This document shows, one piece after another, positions 45,671-55,698 of a stretch of 64,000 bases of DNA. The position numbers and the translations under genes are program-made. Position 1 is the stretch's first letter. The number at the start of each line of letters is the position of its first letter. The notes beneath the pieces were generated by a model that searched no databases, was not told the origin of the DNA, and saw only the letters and a program-made list of their open reading frames with translations. The stretch is from assembly GCA_027488815.1 (NCBI GenBank), contig JAIYAX010000012.1, positions 186,001-250,000 on the forward strand, in the 5' to 3' direction. This stretch comes from Cytophagaceae bacterium. Lineage in GTDB: Bacteria > Bacteroidota > Bacteroidia > Cytophagales > JAIYAX01.

Positions 45671-46110
45671 CCCCGGTTAATTTTCTCAATGCGGCGCTGA
45701 TGGCGTCCTCCCTCAAAAAAGGTGTCAAAAAACCGGAAGGTGATTTCCAACGCCAGCTCGGCTGAAACAAATCTGGCTGGTAGGCAAAGGATATTGGCAT
45801 TGTTGTGTTGCCTTGCTAATGCCGCTAATTCTCCCGTCCAGCAAAGTGCCGCCCGGATGTCTTTGTGTTTGTTTGCAGCGATGGCAACCCCGTTTCCTGA
45901 ACCACAAATGAGAATGCCAAAATCAAACAAACCTGACTCAACAGCATCTGCAACCGGGTGAGCAAAATCAGGGTAGTCCACCGACTGCTCATCGTAAGTG
46001 CCGAAATCCTTGTATGCAAAGCCCTGCTGATCAATAAATTCAAGTACTTGTTTCTTTAGCTCAAAGCCGGCATGATCGGCACCGATGGCAATTTTGATGG
46101 AGTTACTCAT
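45667..46110 (-). CDS. rpiB: Ribose 5-phosphate isomerase B
   Basis: 147 residues. Interconverts ribose 5-phosphate and ribulose 5-phosphate. GADHAGFELKK at the N-terminus (catalytic His region), YPDFAHPVADAV, and LICGSGNGVAIAANKHKDIRAALCW (active-site Cys and anion hole) identify RpiB, with RFFDTFFEGGRHQRRIEKI at the end. It overlaps tatC by 8 bp and is third in the glyA-tatC-rpiB unit. Confidence 0.95.
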   Translation of the reverse strand: MSNSIKIAIGADHAGFELKKQVLEFIDQQGFAYKDFGTYDEQSVDYPDFAHPVADAVESGLFDFGILICGSGNGVAIAANKHKDIRAALCWTGELAALARQHNNANILCLPARFVSAELALEITFRFFDTFFEGGRHQRRIEKINRG

Positions 46111-46909
46111 TGGATAGGGTTCGTTTTTTTTCGATGTAAGCGGAGATAAAGATGCTCATTTCATACAGAAATAACAATGGTAAGGAAATCAATACCTGAC
46201 TAAATACGTCCGGAGGAGTAAGCACAGCAGCTACAATCAGTATCACAATGATGGCATGTCGACGGTAGTTGCGCATCAGCCTTGGAGTGACGATCCCAGC
46301 CTTGGAGAGGAAAAATACCACAATCGGAAGCTGAAACATAAGTCCGCTGCTCAGCACAATCATGCTCAGGGTGCCAATATAGGAGGTGATATCGAACTGA
46401 TTTTGGATACTGGGATCAAGCTTGTAGTCAGCCAGAAAATTGATGGAAAGAGGAGCAGCGATGTAATAACCAAACAGGATGCCCGCCAGGAATAAAAGGC
46501 TCACATAAAACGTAATGCCTCTGACCAGCCTTCGCTCTTTAGGATACAAGCCTGGACTGATAAACCGCCATATTTCCCAAAAAGCATAGGGAAAGGCACA
46601 AATGAGGCCGATCAGAATGGATGAACTGATGTGCATGGTAAACTGGCCGCTCATTTGCCTGCTTTGAAGGCTAAAGTCCAATGAGTTGATGCATAGGGCA
46701 TCAGAGCCTATATATTCGCCTAATTCACAAAGTTTCCTGAACGTCCAGAAGTCTACTCTTGATGGGCCCAGAATGACTTCGTGAAACACAAAGTCTTTGG
46801 CAAAGAAGGCAACTATGGCAAAAACGACAACTGCTGCTGAAGACCTCAAGAGATGCCAACGAAGCGCCTCGAGATGGTCCAGAAACGACATCTCTTCTCC
46901 TTGACTCAC
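46103..46909 (-). CDS. tatC: Sec-independent translocase subunit TatC
   Basis: 268 residues with six membrane helices. MSFLDHLEALRWHLLRS is the signature N-terminus. The periplasmic loop between helices 1 and 2 is long. AFPYAFWEIWRFISPGLYPKERR carries the conserved P-x-E-W-R-F region and ends in the ER-R pair of the second cytoplasmic loop. It accepts twin-arginine signal peptides; no tatA is in the window. It lies 6 bp after glyA. Confidence 0.95.
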   Translation of the reverse strand: MSQGEEMSFLDHLEALRWHLLRSSAAVVVFAIVAFFAKDFVFHEVILGPSRVDFWTFRKLCELGEYIGSDALCINSLDFSLQSRQMSGQFTMHISSSILIGLICAFPYAFWEIWRFISPGLYPKERRLVRGITFYVSLLFLAGILFGYYIAAPLSINFLADYKLDPSIQNQFDITSYIGTLSMIVLSSGLMFQLPIVVFFLSKAGIVTPRLMRNYRRHAIIVILIVAAVLTPPDVFSQVLISLPLLFLYEMSIFISAYIEKKRTLSNE

Positions 46910-46915
46910 CCTCTA

Positions 46916-48211
46916 TCAGCTTTTTTGCAAGGGAAACTGTCTCATCCAGTGGTTGATTTCTTTTTTGAGTGCAGTTAATTTATCTTCCTGATCGTGGCTC
47001 ATCAGTGCTGTGTCAATGTATTCCACGATTCGAAGCATGTCCTCCTCTACCAATCCACGGCTGGTCACAGCCGCAGTACCCAGCCGCATGCCACTGGTGA
47101 TAAATGGAGACTTGTCATCAAATGGCACCATGTTTTTGTTAATGGTGATATCGGCTTTGATCAAGGAATTTTCGGCCAGCTTACCTGTGAGCCCTTTGCT
47201 TCTTAAATCAATGAGCATAAGGTGGTTGTCAGTCCCGCCGGAAATGACTTTATAGCCTTTTTTTACAAACGCCTCTGCCATCACCTTGGCGTTTTTCTGT
47301 ACCTGGATGACATAGTCAAGGTATTGGTCGGAGAGGGCTTCAAAGAAAGCGACCGCTTTGGCAGCAATGATATGCTCAAGAGGGCCACCCTGAGTTCCAG
47401 GGAATACGGCCATGTCAAGCAGGTTGGACATCATCCTTATCTCGCCTTTCGGAGTTTTAAATCCGTAAGGGTTTTCAAAATCTTCACCCATTAAAATCAT
47501 TCCTCCACGGGGCCCTCTCAGCGTTTTGTGGGTGGTGGTGGTTACGATATGGCAATATTCTACCGGGTCTTTCAGTAAGCCTCTTGCGATTAGTCCTGCA
47601 GGATGTGAAATGTCTGCCAGCAGCAATGCATTTACCGAGTCGGCGATTGCCCTCAGGCGCTCATAGTCCCAGTCACGGGAGTAGGCTGAGGCTCCGCAGA
47701 TCATCAGCTTGGGCTTAACTTCTCTGGCGGTAGCTTCTACTTTGTCATAGTTGATCAGGCCGGTTTCTTCTTCCACGCCATAAAAAGAAGCCTGATAAAG
47801 CTTGCCCGAAAAATTAACCGGTGAGCCATGGGTAAGATGCCCTCCATGGGCTAGGTCAAAACCAAGGATACGGTCACCTGGATTAAGAAGAGCCAGCATC
47901 ACAGCTGCGTTCGCCTGGGCCCCTGAGTGTGGCTGCACATTTGCCCAAACGGCTCCAAACAGCTCACAGGCACGCTCAATGGCCAGAGTTTCACTCTCAT
48001 CAACCACCTCACAGCCACCATAGTAGCGCTTGCCGGGTAGTCCCTCTGCATACTTGTTGGTCAGCACACTGCCTGCTACAGCCATCACCTGATCAGAGGT
48101 GTAGTTTTCACTTGCAATGAGCTCAATACCACGTACCTGACGGTCTTTTTCCTGGTTGATGAGTTCAAATATGGCAGCGTCATGCAATCGGGTGTGGGCT
48201 GGGTTAATCAT
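46916..48211 (-). CDS. glyA: Serine hydroxymethyltransferase
   Basis: 431 residues. PLP enzyme that converts serine and tetrahydrofolate to glycine and methylene-THF. [54 protein letters not shown] and [18 protein letters not shown] (PLP-binding Lys) are diagnostic. It leads the minus-strand unit with tatC and rpiB. Confidence 0.98.
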   Translation of the reverse strand: MINPAHTRLHDAAIFELINQEKDRQVRGIELIASENYTSDQVMAVAGSVLTNKYAEGLPGKRYYGGCEVVDESETLAIERACELFGAVWANVQPHSGAQANAAVMLALLNPGDRILGFDLAHGGHLTHGSPVNFSGKLYQASFYGVEEETGLINYDKVEATAREVKPKLMICGASAYSRDWDYERLRAIADSVNALLLADISHPAGLIARGLLKDPVEYCHIVTTTTHKTLRGPRGGMILMGEDFENPYGFKTPKGEIRMMSNLLDMAVFPGTQGGPLEHIIAAKAVAFFEALSDQYLDYVIQVQKNAKVMAEAFVKKGYKVISGGTDNHLMLIDLRSKGLTGKLAENSLIKADITINKNMVPFDDKSPFITSGMRLGTAAVTSRGLVEEDMLRIVEYIDTALMSHDQEDKLTALKKEINHWMRQFPLQKS

Positions 48212-48233
48212 AGAGGAGTGGGGATATATGGCT

Positions 48234-48265
48234 CAAAATTAACCCGATTGCCCATTGATTCCCAA
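48234..48265 (-). promoter_or_regulatory. Promoter of glyA
   Basis: Minus strand: TAATTTTG (48241-48234) with TTG (48265-48263, within CTTTGG) 21 bp before it. Both boxes fit the consensus. The leader is about 16 nt. Confidence 0.6.
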
Positions 48266-48303
48266 AGCACTTTTTGGAGAAGTGGATTTTTAAGTTCAAC
48301 TCC

Positions 48304-48311
48304 TATATTTG
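48304..48311 (+). promoter_or_regulatory. Putative -7 element of the FKBP gene
   Basis: TATATTTG ends 4 bp before the ATG at 48316, implying a near-leaderless mRNA. The upstream TTG lies too far away for a standard spacer. Confidence 0.4.
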
Positions 48312-48315
48312 AAGC

Positions 48316-48825
48316 ATGACAATCGATCAAAATAAAGTCGTATCCATCGATTATGAACTATGGGTAGACAACGGGGATGGTGAACGAACCTTTCAGGAAA
48401 AAACCGGCCCCGGTCAGCCCCTGGTGTTTTTATTTGGGGTAGGCCAGCTACTACCGCTGTTTGAGGATCAGCTGAAAGGCAAGCAATCTGGAGAACCCTT
48501 CGAATTCAGTATCGATTTTGAGAATGGTTACGGGGACTATGATGAAAACCTGGTAAAGGCTATCCCCAGAAGTGTTTTCACCTCTGACCCAAAGAACAGG
48601 ATTGTTCCGGTAGTGGGAAAGGTCATTCCAATGAAAGATCAGGATGGAAATCCGTTAAGAGGAGAAGTGGTAAAGGTTGAGCAGGACTTGGTTTACATGG
48701 ACTTTAACCACCCTATGGCTGGTTTTGACTTGTATTTCACAGGCAAAGTGCTTGAGGTAAGAGAAGCCAGCCCTGAAGAGATCGCACACGGCCATGTTCA
48801 TGGACCGGGTGGCCATCACCATTGA
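48316..48825 (+). CDS. SlyD-like FKBP-type peptidyl-prolyl isomerase
   Basis: 169 residues. VSIDYELWVDNGDGERTFQEKTGPGQPLVFLFGVGQLLPLFEDQLKG is the FKBP start with the insert-in-flap (IF) chaperone domain in the middle (SIDFENGYGDYDENLVKAIPRSVF). The MDFNHPMAGFDLYFTGKVLEVREA segment ends the fold. The C-terminus HGHVHGPGGHHH is His-rich and probably binds nickel or other metals, as in SlyD. It likely folds proteins in the cytoplasm. Confidence 0.9.
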   Translation: MTIDQNKVVSIDYELWVDNGDGERTFQEKTGPGQPLVFLFGVGQLLPLFEDQLKGKQSGEPFEFSIDFENGYGDYDENLVKAIPRSVFTSDPKNRIVPVVGKVIPMKDQDGNPLRGEVVKVEQDLVYMDFNHPMAGFDLYFTGKVLEVREASPEEIAHGHVHGPGGHHH

Positions 48826-48826
48826 T

Positions 48827-49726
48827 TTAGTTTAATTCAGGCATCGGAGGCATCTGCCAACGGTTTTTTCTGATTTTCCTGAGTGCTCTTCTCCAACCCG
48901 GAAGTGCTTCATAAGCCCTTTTTGGCTTTTCAAGTTCGGGGAGGTTTAACTTTTGCCAATGTTGCTGCTGTTCAGCAAGGCGAGGGCATTTCAGGCAAAA
49001 CTTAGACAGCAAATCCCGGAACTCTTTGAAATTCCAATAGTGGTGGATATATGGCTCCGCAGCATGTAGAGCTCCGGAATGTTGTAAGACGTAGCTAAAG
49101 GCAAATTGCTCCACCACATGTTTGGGGTACAGCTCATGCAGCTGGTCAGTAAGCTCAAGGACTTTTTGCAGCAGGGGCTGATCTGTTTTCGGGTCAAGGC
49201 CAAGCACGCCGGCATTCCACATGAAGACGGGTTGCTCAAAGTATTGGGGCATGAGGGATTTACAAACGGAATTCTGCCGGAGAAACCGATCCAGTTTTTT
49301 CAGTACCGGATTGCCTCTCTTTTGAATTTGCCCTTCACAAAGATGCATGATCCGTTCTCCACGGTTTAGCATTTCCATCAACTCTTCAGGAGAACGGGTA
49401 AAGAAAGTGTCAGTATCCAGATAAATCAAAGGGCGATCCGTTTTATTGAACAAATCAAGAAGCAGCTCGATTTTTACCCGATGAACAAAATCTATTTTAC
49501 CTCGCCATTTAGTAAGAGTCGGGCTGTCCAGCAGGAGAGTTTGGATCTCGAGTAATCCAAAACTGCGAAAATCATCAAAAGCACCGGGGCGGTCGGTGTA
49601 AATCCAGACCTTATACTGTTGGTGCTGACGGTCTGCCCAATGTTGTAAGGAAAGCAAAGCATAGCGGCATTCATCAAAAATGGCCTGAGTACCATAGACC
49701 TGAAAGACGAAATCGGCTGAATTCAT
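48827..49726 (-). CDS. Putative nucleotide-sugar glycosyltransferase (GT-A type)
   Basis: 299 residues. The fold resembles GT8-like transferases: YKVWIYTDRPGAF, KIDFVHRVKIELLLDLF, and LIYLDTDTFF, which contains a DxD metal/sugar-nucleotide motif (about residue 100), then FMWNAGVLGL. The C-terminal region is basic (WRRALRKIRKNRW). Acceptor is unknown, and no other glycan genes are nearby. Two base pairs separate it from ileS. Confidence 0.7.
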   Translation of the reverse strand: MNSADFVFQVYGTQAIFDECRYALLSLQHWADRQHQQYKVWIYTDRPGAFDDFRSFGLLEIQTLLLDSPTLTKWRGKIDFVHRVKIELLLDLFNKTDRPLIYLDTDTFFTRSPEELMEMLNRGERIMHLCEGQIQKRGNPVLKKLDRFLRQNSVCKSLMPQYFEQPVFMWNAGVLGLDPKTDQPLLQKVLELTDQLHELYPKHVVEQFAFSYVLQHSGALHAAEPYIHHYWNFKEFRDLLSKFCLKCPRLAEQQQHWQKLNLPELEKPKRAYEALPGWRRALRKIRKNRWQMPPMPELN

Positions 49727-49728
49727 GC

Positions 49729-52700
49729 TTAGGCCACCCTCAGGTCGACTTTTAGGCTAAAGTCGTCCATCTCCAGATCCAAAGGATTTTTGAGCTGATC
49801 GCTAAGCCTGAGCTCAACAGCCTGTGTTTCTGCACTGATGTAAGCCTTATATTCCTCTATGGCCTCATTCACTTGCTGGTCATAGGGTTGGATCAACAAC
49901 CTGATTTTATCTGTAACCTCCAGGTTTTGTTGTTTACGCAAATTTTGAATTCGGTTTACCAATTCCCTTGCGATACCTTCCTTAACCAGTTCAGGAGTCA
50001 AATGAAGGTCAAGGGCTACAGTGAGGCTGTCAAGAGTGGCAACTGCCCAACCAGCAACATCATTAAATGCGATTTCAACATCTTCTAAACTCAGGCTGAA
50101 GCCTCCTGCTTCGATCTGACCTTGTTTTTCAAGAAGCACAATTTCACTTTGGCTGAACGATTGAATCAACTTGGCCACCTCTTGAAGCCGGGGGCCATAC
50201 TGCTTTCCAAGTTTCTTAAAATTGGGCTTTATTTTTCTGGAAAGTCGTTCATCTTCTGAGGTCAGGATTTCAATTTCCTTGACATTGACTTCAGATTTAA
50301 TGAGGTCTTCAACCATTCTTAAGGCCAGAATGCTGCTTTCTGAACTCATGGGCACCAATATCTTTTGGAGCGGCTGCCTCACCTTGAGGGAATTTCCTTT
50401 TCGCAAGGCATGAGCCAATGAGCAGATCTCTTGCGCCATGTGCATTGCTTTTTCAGAATCCTCATTGATCAGCTGAATTTGTTTATCAGGCCACAGGGTA
50501 AGGTGCACGGAGTCTTTCAGCAAATAACCCGGCATGGAAGTGCCCACTGCCCGGGCCGGTCCGGTGAGTTGAAGGTACAGCCAATCTGCATAGAATGGAG
50601 CAATTGGCGCCATGAACTGAGCAACACTAAGGAGGCATTCAAATAAGGTGTCATAGGCAGCCTGCTTGTCCTGATCAATTCCTGTGCTTGAGCCCGGTTT
50701 CCAAAATCTCTTCCGGTTGAGTCGTACATACCAATTGCTCAGGTCATCCACCACAAAGGTCTGGATGGCCCTGGCTGCAAGTGTGGGCTCGTATTGGCTG
50801 AAGGCTCTGCTGACCTCATCGTTCAGACTTTGCAACCTGGAAATGATCCATCGGTCAATCTCAGTTCTTTTTTCCGGAGCGATCGTCGGCTGCTGCATAA
50901 AGGCATAGGCATCCAGATTTGCATAGAGCGCAAAAAAGGAATAGGTGTTGGAAAGCGTTCCAAAAAACTTGCGCTGTGTCTCCAATACCCCCTCCAGATT
51001 GAATTTCAGGTTATCCCAGGGCGGCGCATTTTCGATCATGTACCAGCGGGTAGGGTCCGGACCGTAGGTAGCAATGGTGTCAAAAGGGTTCACAACGTTA
51101 CCCTTGCTCTTTGACATCTTATTGCCGTTTTTGTCCAGCACAAGTCCGTTTGCAATCACATTTTTATAGGCTACACTGTCAAATAGCAAAACCGACAATG
51201 CATGTAAAGTAAAAAACCATCCCCTGGTCTGGTCTACTCCCTCAGCGATAAAATCAGCAGGGAAGTTTTCACGAAAGGCTTTTTCATTTTCAAAAGGATA
51301 ATGCCATTGAGCATAGGGCATTGCTCCTGAGTCAAACCAAACGTCTACCAGATCCGTCTCCCGATACATGGCTTTGCCGGTGGGGCTGCATAGGATGATT
51401 TCGTCTACAAATGGCCGGTGTAGGTCAACCTGACCAGGCAGCTCCTCTGACATAAAGCCTGCTTTGATGCTATCCCTTACCGCAAGTCTTAACTCTTCAA
51501 CAGAGCCTATGCAGAGCATTTCTTTGCGGTCTTCGGTTACCCAGATCGGCAAAGGAGTGCCCCAGTACCTTGAGCGGGAGAGATTCCAGTCCACCAGGTT
51601 CTCCAGCCAGTTTCCAAACCGGCCGGTTCCTGTGGACTCAGGCATCCAGTTAATGGTTTTGTTCAGTTCGACCATCCGGTATTTGTAGGCGGTGGTACGA
51701 ATGAACCAGCTATCAAGTGGGTAATACAAAACAGGCTTGTCGGTTCGCCAGCAATGAGGGTAGCTGTGTTCGTATTTTTCGACTTTGAAAGCCTTGTTTT
51801 CCTCTTTGAGCAGAATGCTGATCAGTACGTCAGTGCTTTTGTAGTTGGGATCACTTTCGTCAGCATTGTTGTAATTTTTCACATACATCCCTGCAAATTC
51901 ACCTACCTGTTTCACAAACCGACCCTGACGGTCAACGATCGGGACCTGCTGACCTTCTTCATCGAGGACTAAAATGGCAGGTACTCCAGCTGCCTTAGCC
52001 ACACGGTAGTCATCTGCCCCGAAAGTAGGAGAAATATGCACGATACCTGTACCATCTTCTGTGCTTACAAAATCACCTTCTATGACCTGAAAGGCCTTAT
52101 CCGCATGTTCCAATGGCTGCACATAAGGCAGTAATTGTTCATAGCGAAGCCCGATGAGCGATTTGCCTTTAACAGTGGTTCTTAGCAGAAAAGGAACTCT
52201 TTTATCACCCTTCTGAAATGGGGGCAGTGCCTGGTCTGGCTCTCCCTGGAAGTATTTCCCTAGAAGATCTTTTGCGAGAATGACCGTAATCGGCAAAAAA
52301 GTGTAGGTATTGTATGTTTCAACTATGGCATAATCGATACCGGCACCAACAGCAAGTGCACTGTTTGCAGGTAAGGTCCATGGAGTAGTGGTCCAGGCCA
52401 GAAAATACAAGTCACCATGCATTGGGGCTACCGTAGACCATGTAGGATGATCCTGAGGGAAAACCTTAAACTGGGCCACCACTGAGGTGTCTTTCACATC
52501 CCGATAAGTGCCGGGTTGGTTGAGCTCATGTGAGCTGAGGCCAGTACCAGCCGCCGGTGAATAGGGTTGTATGGTGTAGCCTTTGTAGAGTAAATCTTTG
52601 TCATACAATTGCTTGAGTAGATGCCAGACACTTTCGATATAACTCGCATCAAAGGTGACATAGGGATTTTCCAGATCCACCCAAAATCCCATCACCTCTG

Positions 52701-53103
52701 TAAGCTCATCCCACTGCTGTTTGTACTTCATTACCGCTTCACGGCAGCGGTCATTGTATTCTTTAATGGATATCTTTTTTCCAATATCTTCTTTGGTGAT
52801 GCCCAGTTCTTTTTCTACCTGAAGTTCTACCGGAAGACCATGGGTATCCCAGCCCCCTTTGCGTTTTACCTGGAAGTTCTTCATGGTTTGGAAGCGGCAA
52901 AAGATATCTTTCACCGTTCGGGCCATCACATGATGGATACCGGGGGTGCCATTGGCAGAAGGTGGTCCCTCATAAAAAGTAAAGGAGGGGCGTCCTTCAC
53001 GCTCTAGTATCGATTTATTGAATATATCGTTTTTCTCCCAGTGGTTCAGCATCTCTATGCCAATCTGGGCATAGTCCGGAGATTTATGTTCTTTATACTT
53101 CAC
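49729..53103 (-). CDS. ileS: Isoleucyl-tRNA synthetase
   Basis: 1124 residues, the long type seen in Bacteroidota and eukaryote-like IleRS. GPPSANGTPGIHHVMARTVKDIFCRF contains the HIGH-type motif (GIHH). GNKMSKSKGNVVNPFDTI is the KMSKS loop. The CP1 editing domain is present (TTTPWTLPANSALAVG). It charges isoleucine onto its tRNA. No T-box is evident upstream. It sits between the RND transporter and the glycosyltransferase in a close-packed unit. Confidence 0.98.
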   Translation of the reverse strand: MKYKEHKSPDYAQIGIEMLNHWEKNDIFNKSILEREGRPSFTFYEGPPSANGTPGIHHVMARTVKDIFCRFQTMKNFQVKRKGGWDTHGLPVELQVEKELGITKEDIGKKISIKEYNDRCREAVMKYKQQWDELTEVMGFWVDLENPYVTFDASYIESVWHLLKQLYDKDLLYKGYTIQPYSPAAGTGLSSHELNQPGTYRDVKDTSVVAQFKVFPQDHPTWSTVAPMHGDLYFLAWTTTPWTLPANSALAVGAGIDYAIVETYNTYTFLPITVILAKDLLGKYFQGEPDQALPPFQKGDKRVPFLLRTTVKGKSLIGLRYEQLLPYVQPLEHADKAFQVIEGDFVSTEDGTGIVHISPTFGADDYRVAKAAGVPAILVLDEEGQQVPIVDRQGRFVKQVGEFAGMYVKNYNNADESDPNYKSTDVLISILLKEENKAFKVEKYEHSYPHCWRTDKPVLYYPLDSWFIRTTAYKYRMVELNKTINWMPESTGTGRFGNWLENLVDWNLSRSRYWGTPLPIWVTEDRKEMLCIGSVEELRLAVRDSIKAGFMSEELPGQVDLHRPFVDEIILCSPTGKAMYRETDLVDVWFDSGAMPYAQWHYPFENEKAFRENFPADFIAEGVDQTRGWFFTLHALSVLLFDSVAYKNVIANGLVLDKNGNKMSKSKGNVVNPFDTIATYGPDPTRWYMIENAPPWDNLKFNLEGVLETQRKFFGTLSNTYSFFALYANLDAYAFMQQPTIAPEKRTEIDRWIISRLQSLNDEVSRAFSQYEPTLAARAIQTFVVDDLSNWYVRLNRKRFWKPGSSTGIDQDKQAAYDTLFECLLSVAQFMAPIAPFYADWLYLQLTGPARAVGTSMPGYLLKDSVHLTLWPDKQIQLINEDSEKAMHMAQEICSLAHALRKGNSLKVRQPLQKILVPMSSESSILALRMVEDLIKSEVNVKEIEILTSEDERLSRKIKPNFKKLGKQYGPRLQEVAKLIQSFSQSEIVLLEKQGQIEAGGFSLSLEDVEIAFNDVAGWAVATLDSLTVALDLHLTPELVKEGIARELVNRIQNLRKQQNLEVTDKIRLLIQPYDQQVNEAIEEYKAYISAETQAVELRLSDQLKNPLDLEMDDFSLKVDLRVA

Positions 53104-53116
53104 GGTTGGTAATGGT

Positions 53117-55537
53117 CTACTCGTCTTCGCTCCTTTGGTCTGAAATTCTGATGAGGTTCAGGTCAATTTCTTCGTCTTCATCTTCATGGTAAAACTCCTG
53201 ATAGTGCTCAATCAGTGGTTCAAACGTGATTTTCCGGTTTTTGCGGGGGTTATCAAACAGCAACAAAAGGGCTGGCAGCAGGATCAGATTGGTCACCATG
53301 GCGCAGATGAGGGTGATCGAGGTGAGCAAGCCCAGCGCAACAGTCCCTCCAAAATCTGAAAACACAAATATGACAAAGCCGCAAAACAGGATGATAGAAG
53401 TGTACATCATCGCAGTGCCTGTTTCCTGTATGCTCACAGAAATGGCTTTGGCTTTGTAAAACTTATGGTTAAAAAGCTCCTGCCTGTATTTTGCCAAAAA
53501 ATGGATGGCATCGTCAACTGCAATTCCAAAGGCAATGGAAAACACCAACGCTGTGCTTGGCTTTAAAGGAATACCAAAGTATCCCATGATACCGGCCGTG
53601 ATGGCCAGTGGGATGAGATTGGGAATGACGGAGATGAGCACCATTCTGAAAGACCCGAACAGGAGGGCCATGATGACAGCAATGAGCACTATGGCAAGCA
53701 ACAGGCTGCTTTGTAGGTTTTGAACCAGAAATTTATTGCCCTTGATGAAGATGAAAGTAGTACCAGTCACTTGTGCTGACATATCGGCCTCTTCGAGAAT
53801 TTCTTTAGTGGCAGGGATAATTCTGTGATTGATCAAACTATCCATGCGAATAGAACCAATATCGGCCATCTTTAACGAGATGCGAAGGAACTGACCCGTA
53901 CTGTCGACAAATGAACGTATCAGCCCTGAATTTTCTTTTTGACCACTGAGGTATGCAAAGATGAAGTTGCGCTCCTGATTGGTTGGCAGGCGATAATTCC
54001 CTTCCGTTTCATTGAAATAAGAGAAAGTGGCTGCCTTTGCAAATCCAACCAATGAAACTGGTGCTGATAGCTCCGGCTGTTCCCTGAGCCATGTTTCCAA
54101 TTCATCCACTTTACGAAGGTTGGATACTTTGGTCACTGCATTTTTCTTACCCAGATCGACCACAATTTCCAAAGGCATTACCCCGCCAAAGTTTCGTTCA
54201 AAAAAGGCCAGATCTTTTCGTATTCCGCTTTCTTCGGGCAAATCATCCACCATAAAGGCTACTGCTTTGATTTGGGTAATTCCGACAAGGGACACCAACA
54301 GAAGCCCGGCTGAAATCATTAGAATGGCTCTTGGGTAGCGGTGCACAGCCAGATCAATCAGGTGCAGTATTCTCGTAACAATCTTGAAGTCAAGATGCCT
54401 GAGCTGCTTGGCACTGGGGGCAGGCAGGTAGGCAAAGAAGGCAGGTATTAACAGTAAACTGACAATAAATGTAGCGATGATGTTGATCGCTGCCACAATG
54501 CCAAACTCCTTTAGCACCCGGATATCGGTGTAAATCAACACAATGAAACCTATTGCTGTCGTAAGGTTGGTAATCAGTGTCACCAGACCTACCCTTTCGA
54601 TTATTCTTACCAGCGCCCTGATTTTATTTTGGTGCTTACGGTATTCGATATGGTATTTGCTGAGCAGGTAAATACAGTTGGGTATACCAATCACCACGAT
54701 GATAGGAGGAATAAGCCCTGTGAGCAAGGTGATTTTGTAGCCCAGCAACACAATGGTACCCATGCACCACACGATGATGACACCTATGATTAAGGTTGGG
54801 AATATCACCGCTTTCCATGACCTGAAAAACAAAAACAGGATGATGGCTGTGACACCCAGGGAGAGGTAAATAAACAACTGAAATTCCTGCCTCACCTTTG
54901 AAGCCATTGTGGCCCTTACGTAAGGCAGACCCGCATAATGAAGCTCTATACCTGTCTTTTCACTGAAAGCTTCACAAAGGCCAATCATGTCCTCCACGAG
55001 TTGAATTCTCTTTTCGGAGTTGAGCACATCCTTACGGATCGAAACCAATATTAAGGTGGCACGTGAGTCCGGATTGTATACCTGCCCCTGATAAAGCTCA
55101 TTTTTTAGCCCTATAGTGAGCAGACTGTCAAGCCCTTGCTGCTCGGTTGGAAAGTCCTGAAAAACAGCCCTGGTAACAAACTTCCGCATCGCCGTATCCT
55201 TGCTCAATCGCTGCAAACGAGGTAAGGACAGCACATTGTTTACACCCTCCAGTCCGGCCAAAGCATCACTCAAATACTTGAGTCTGCTAAAGTTTTCTAG
55301 TTGAAAAACCGCAGAGTCCTTAAGCCCAATGGCAAAGATGTTTCCGTCTTCTCCAAAGGTGGACTTGAACTGCTTGTAGTAAACCAATTCCTCATCCTCA
55401 TCGGGTACGGCCTGGGAAAAGTCGTACGTCATCTCGATCTGTCGGCCATAGTAAGCCATCACCGCAGTAATTCCTGCAATGAAAATGAGAATGAACAATC
55501 GATTAAGGATGACGAAACGAGCAATTTTTGCCCACAT
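53117..55537 (-). CDS. RND-superfamily (MMPL/HpnN-like) transporter
   Basis: 806 residues with 12 predicted helices: one at the N-terminus, a periplasmic loop (about 35-210), a five-helix SSD-like block (YLSLGVTAIILFLFFRSWKAVIFPTLIIGVIIVW), and a second copy after residue 415. GIAVDDAIHFLAKYRQE and the acidic-residue helix GYKITLLTGLIPPIIVVIGIPNCIYLLSKYH are typical of the patched-like, lipid-exporting family. The C-terminal tail is Glu/Asp-rich. It probably exports lipids or hydrophobic compounds. It is 13 bp upstream of ileS. Confidence 0.85.
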   Translation of the reverse strand: MWAKIARFVILNRLFILIFIAGITAVMAYYGRQIEMTYDFSQAVPDEDEELVYYKQFKSTFGEDGNIFAIGLKDSAVFQLENFSRLKYLSDALAGLEGVNNVLSLPRLQRLSKDTAMRKFVTRAVFQDFPTEQQGLDSLLTIGLKNELYQGQVYNPDSRATLILVSIRKDVLNSEKRIQLVEDMIGLCEAFSEKTGIELHYAGLPYVRATMASKVRQEFQLFIYLSLGVTAIILFLFFRSWKAVIFPTLIIGVIIVWCMGTIVLLGYKITLLTGLIPPIIVVIGIPNCIYLLSKYHIEYRKHQNKIRALVRIIERVGLVTLITNLTTAIGFIVLIYTDIRVLKEFGIVAAINIIATFIVSLLLIPAFFAYLPAPSAKQLRHLDFKIVTRILHLIDLAVHRYPRAILMISAGLLLVSLVGITQIKAVAFMVDDLPEESGIRKDLAFFERNFGGVMPLEIVVDLGKKNAVTKVSNLRKVDELETWLREQPELSAPVSLVGFAKAATFSYFNETEGNYRLPTNQERNFIFAYLSGQKENSGLIRSFVDSTGQFLRISLKMADIGSIRMDSLINHRIIPATKEILEEADMSAQVTGTTFIFIKGNKFLVQNLQSSLLLAIVLIAVIMALLFGSFRMVLISVIPNLIPLAITAGIMGYFGIPLKPSTALVFSIAFGIAVDDAIHFLAKYRQELFNHKFYKAKAISVSIQETGTAMMYTSIILFCGFVIFVFSDFGGTVALGLLTSITLICAMVTNLILLPALLLLFDNPRKNRKITFEPLIEHYQEFYHEDEDEEIDLNLIRISDQRSEDE

Positions 55538-55648
55538 GGATTCAGCTTTTTAGAAAAATAAAGGCCAAAAATACAGAAATGAAGGATAAGATAGCAGCCT
55601 GTCTCCGGAGGCACTGAGGCTTAAACCCAACATTAAAAACAGCTTTAC

Positions 55649-55660
55649 TGATAAATATCA
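55649..55660 (+). promoter_or_regulatory. FNR/CRP-family box upstream of the cbb3 operon
   Basis: TGATAAATATCA: TGAT-N4-ATCA, the core of the FNR half-sites TTGAT-N4-ATCAA, with outer bases C and T instead of T and A. Its centre (55654.5) is about 42 bp before the start predicted from the -7 box, the class II activator position. The missing -33 element fits activation. Confidence 0.5.
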
Positions 55661-55683
55661 TAGTTTCCACATAGGGCTGCATC

Positions 55684-55691
55684 TAGTTTTG
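55684..55691 (+). promoter_or_regulatory. -7 element of the cbb3 operon promoter
   Basis: TAGTTTTG fits TAnnTTTG and ends 7 bp before the ccoI ATG, so the transcript would be leaderless or nearly so. No TTG stands 19-21 bp upstream. Confidence 0.5.
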
Positions 55692-55698
55692 CTCCACA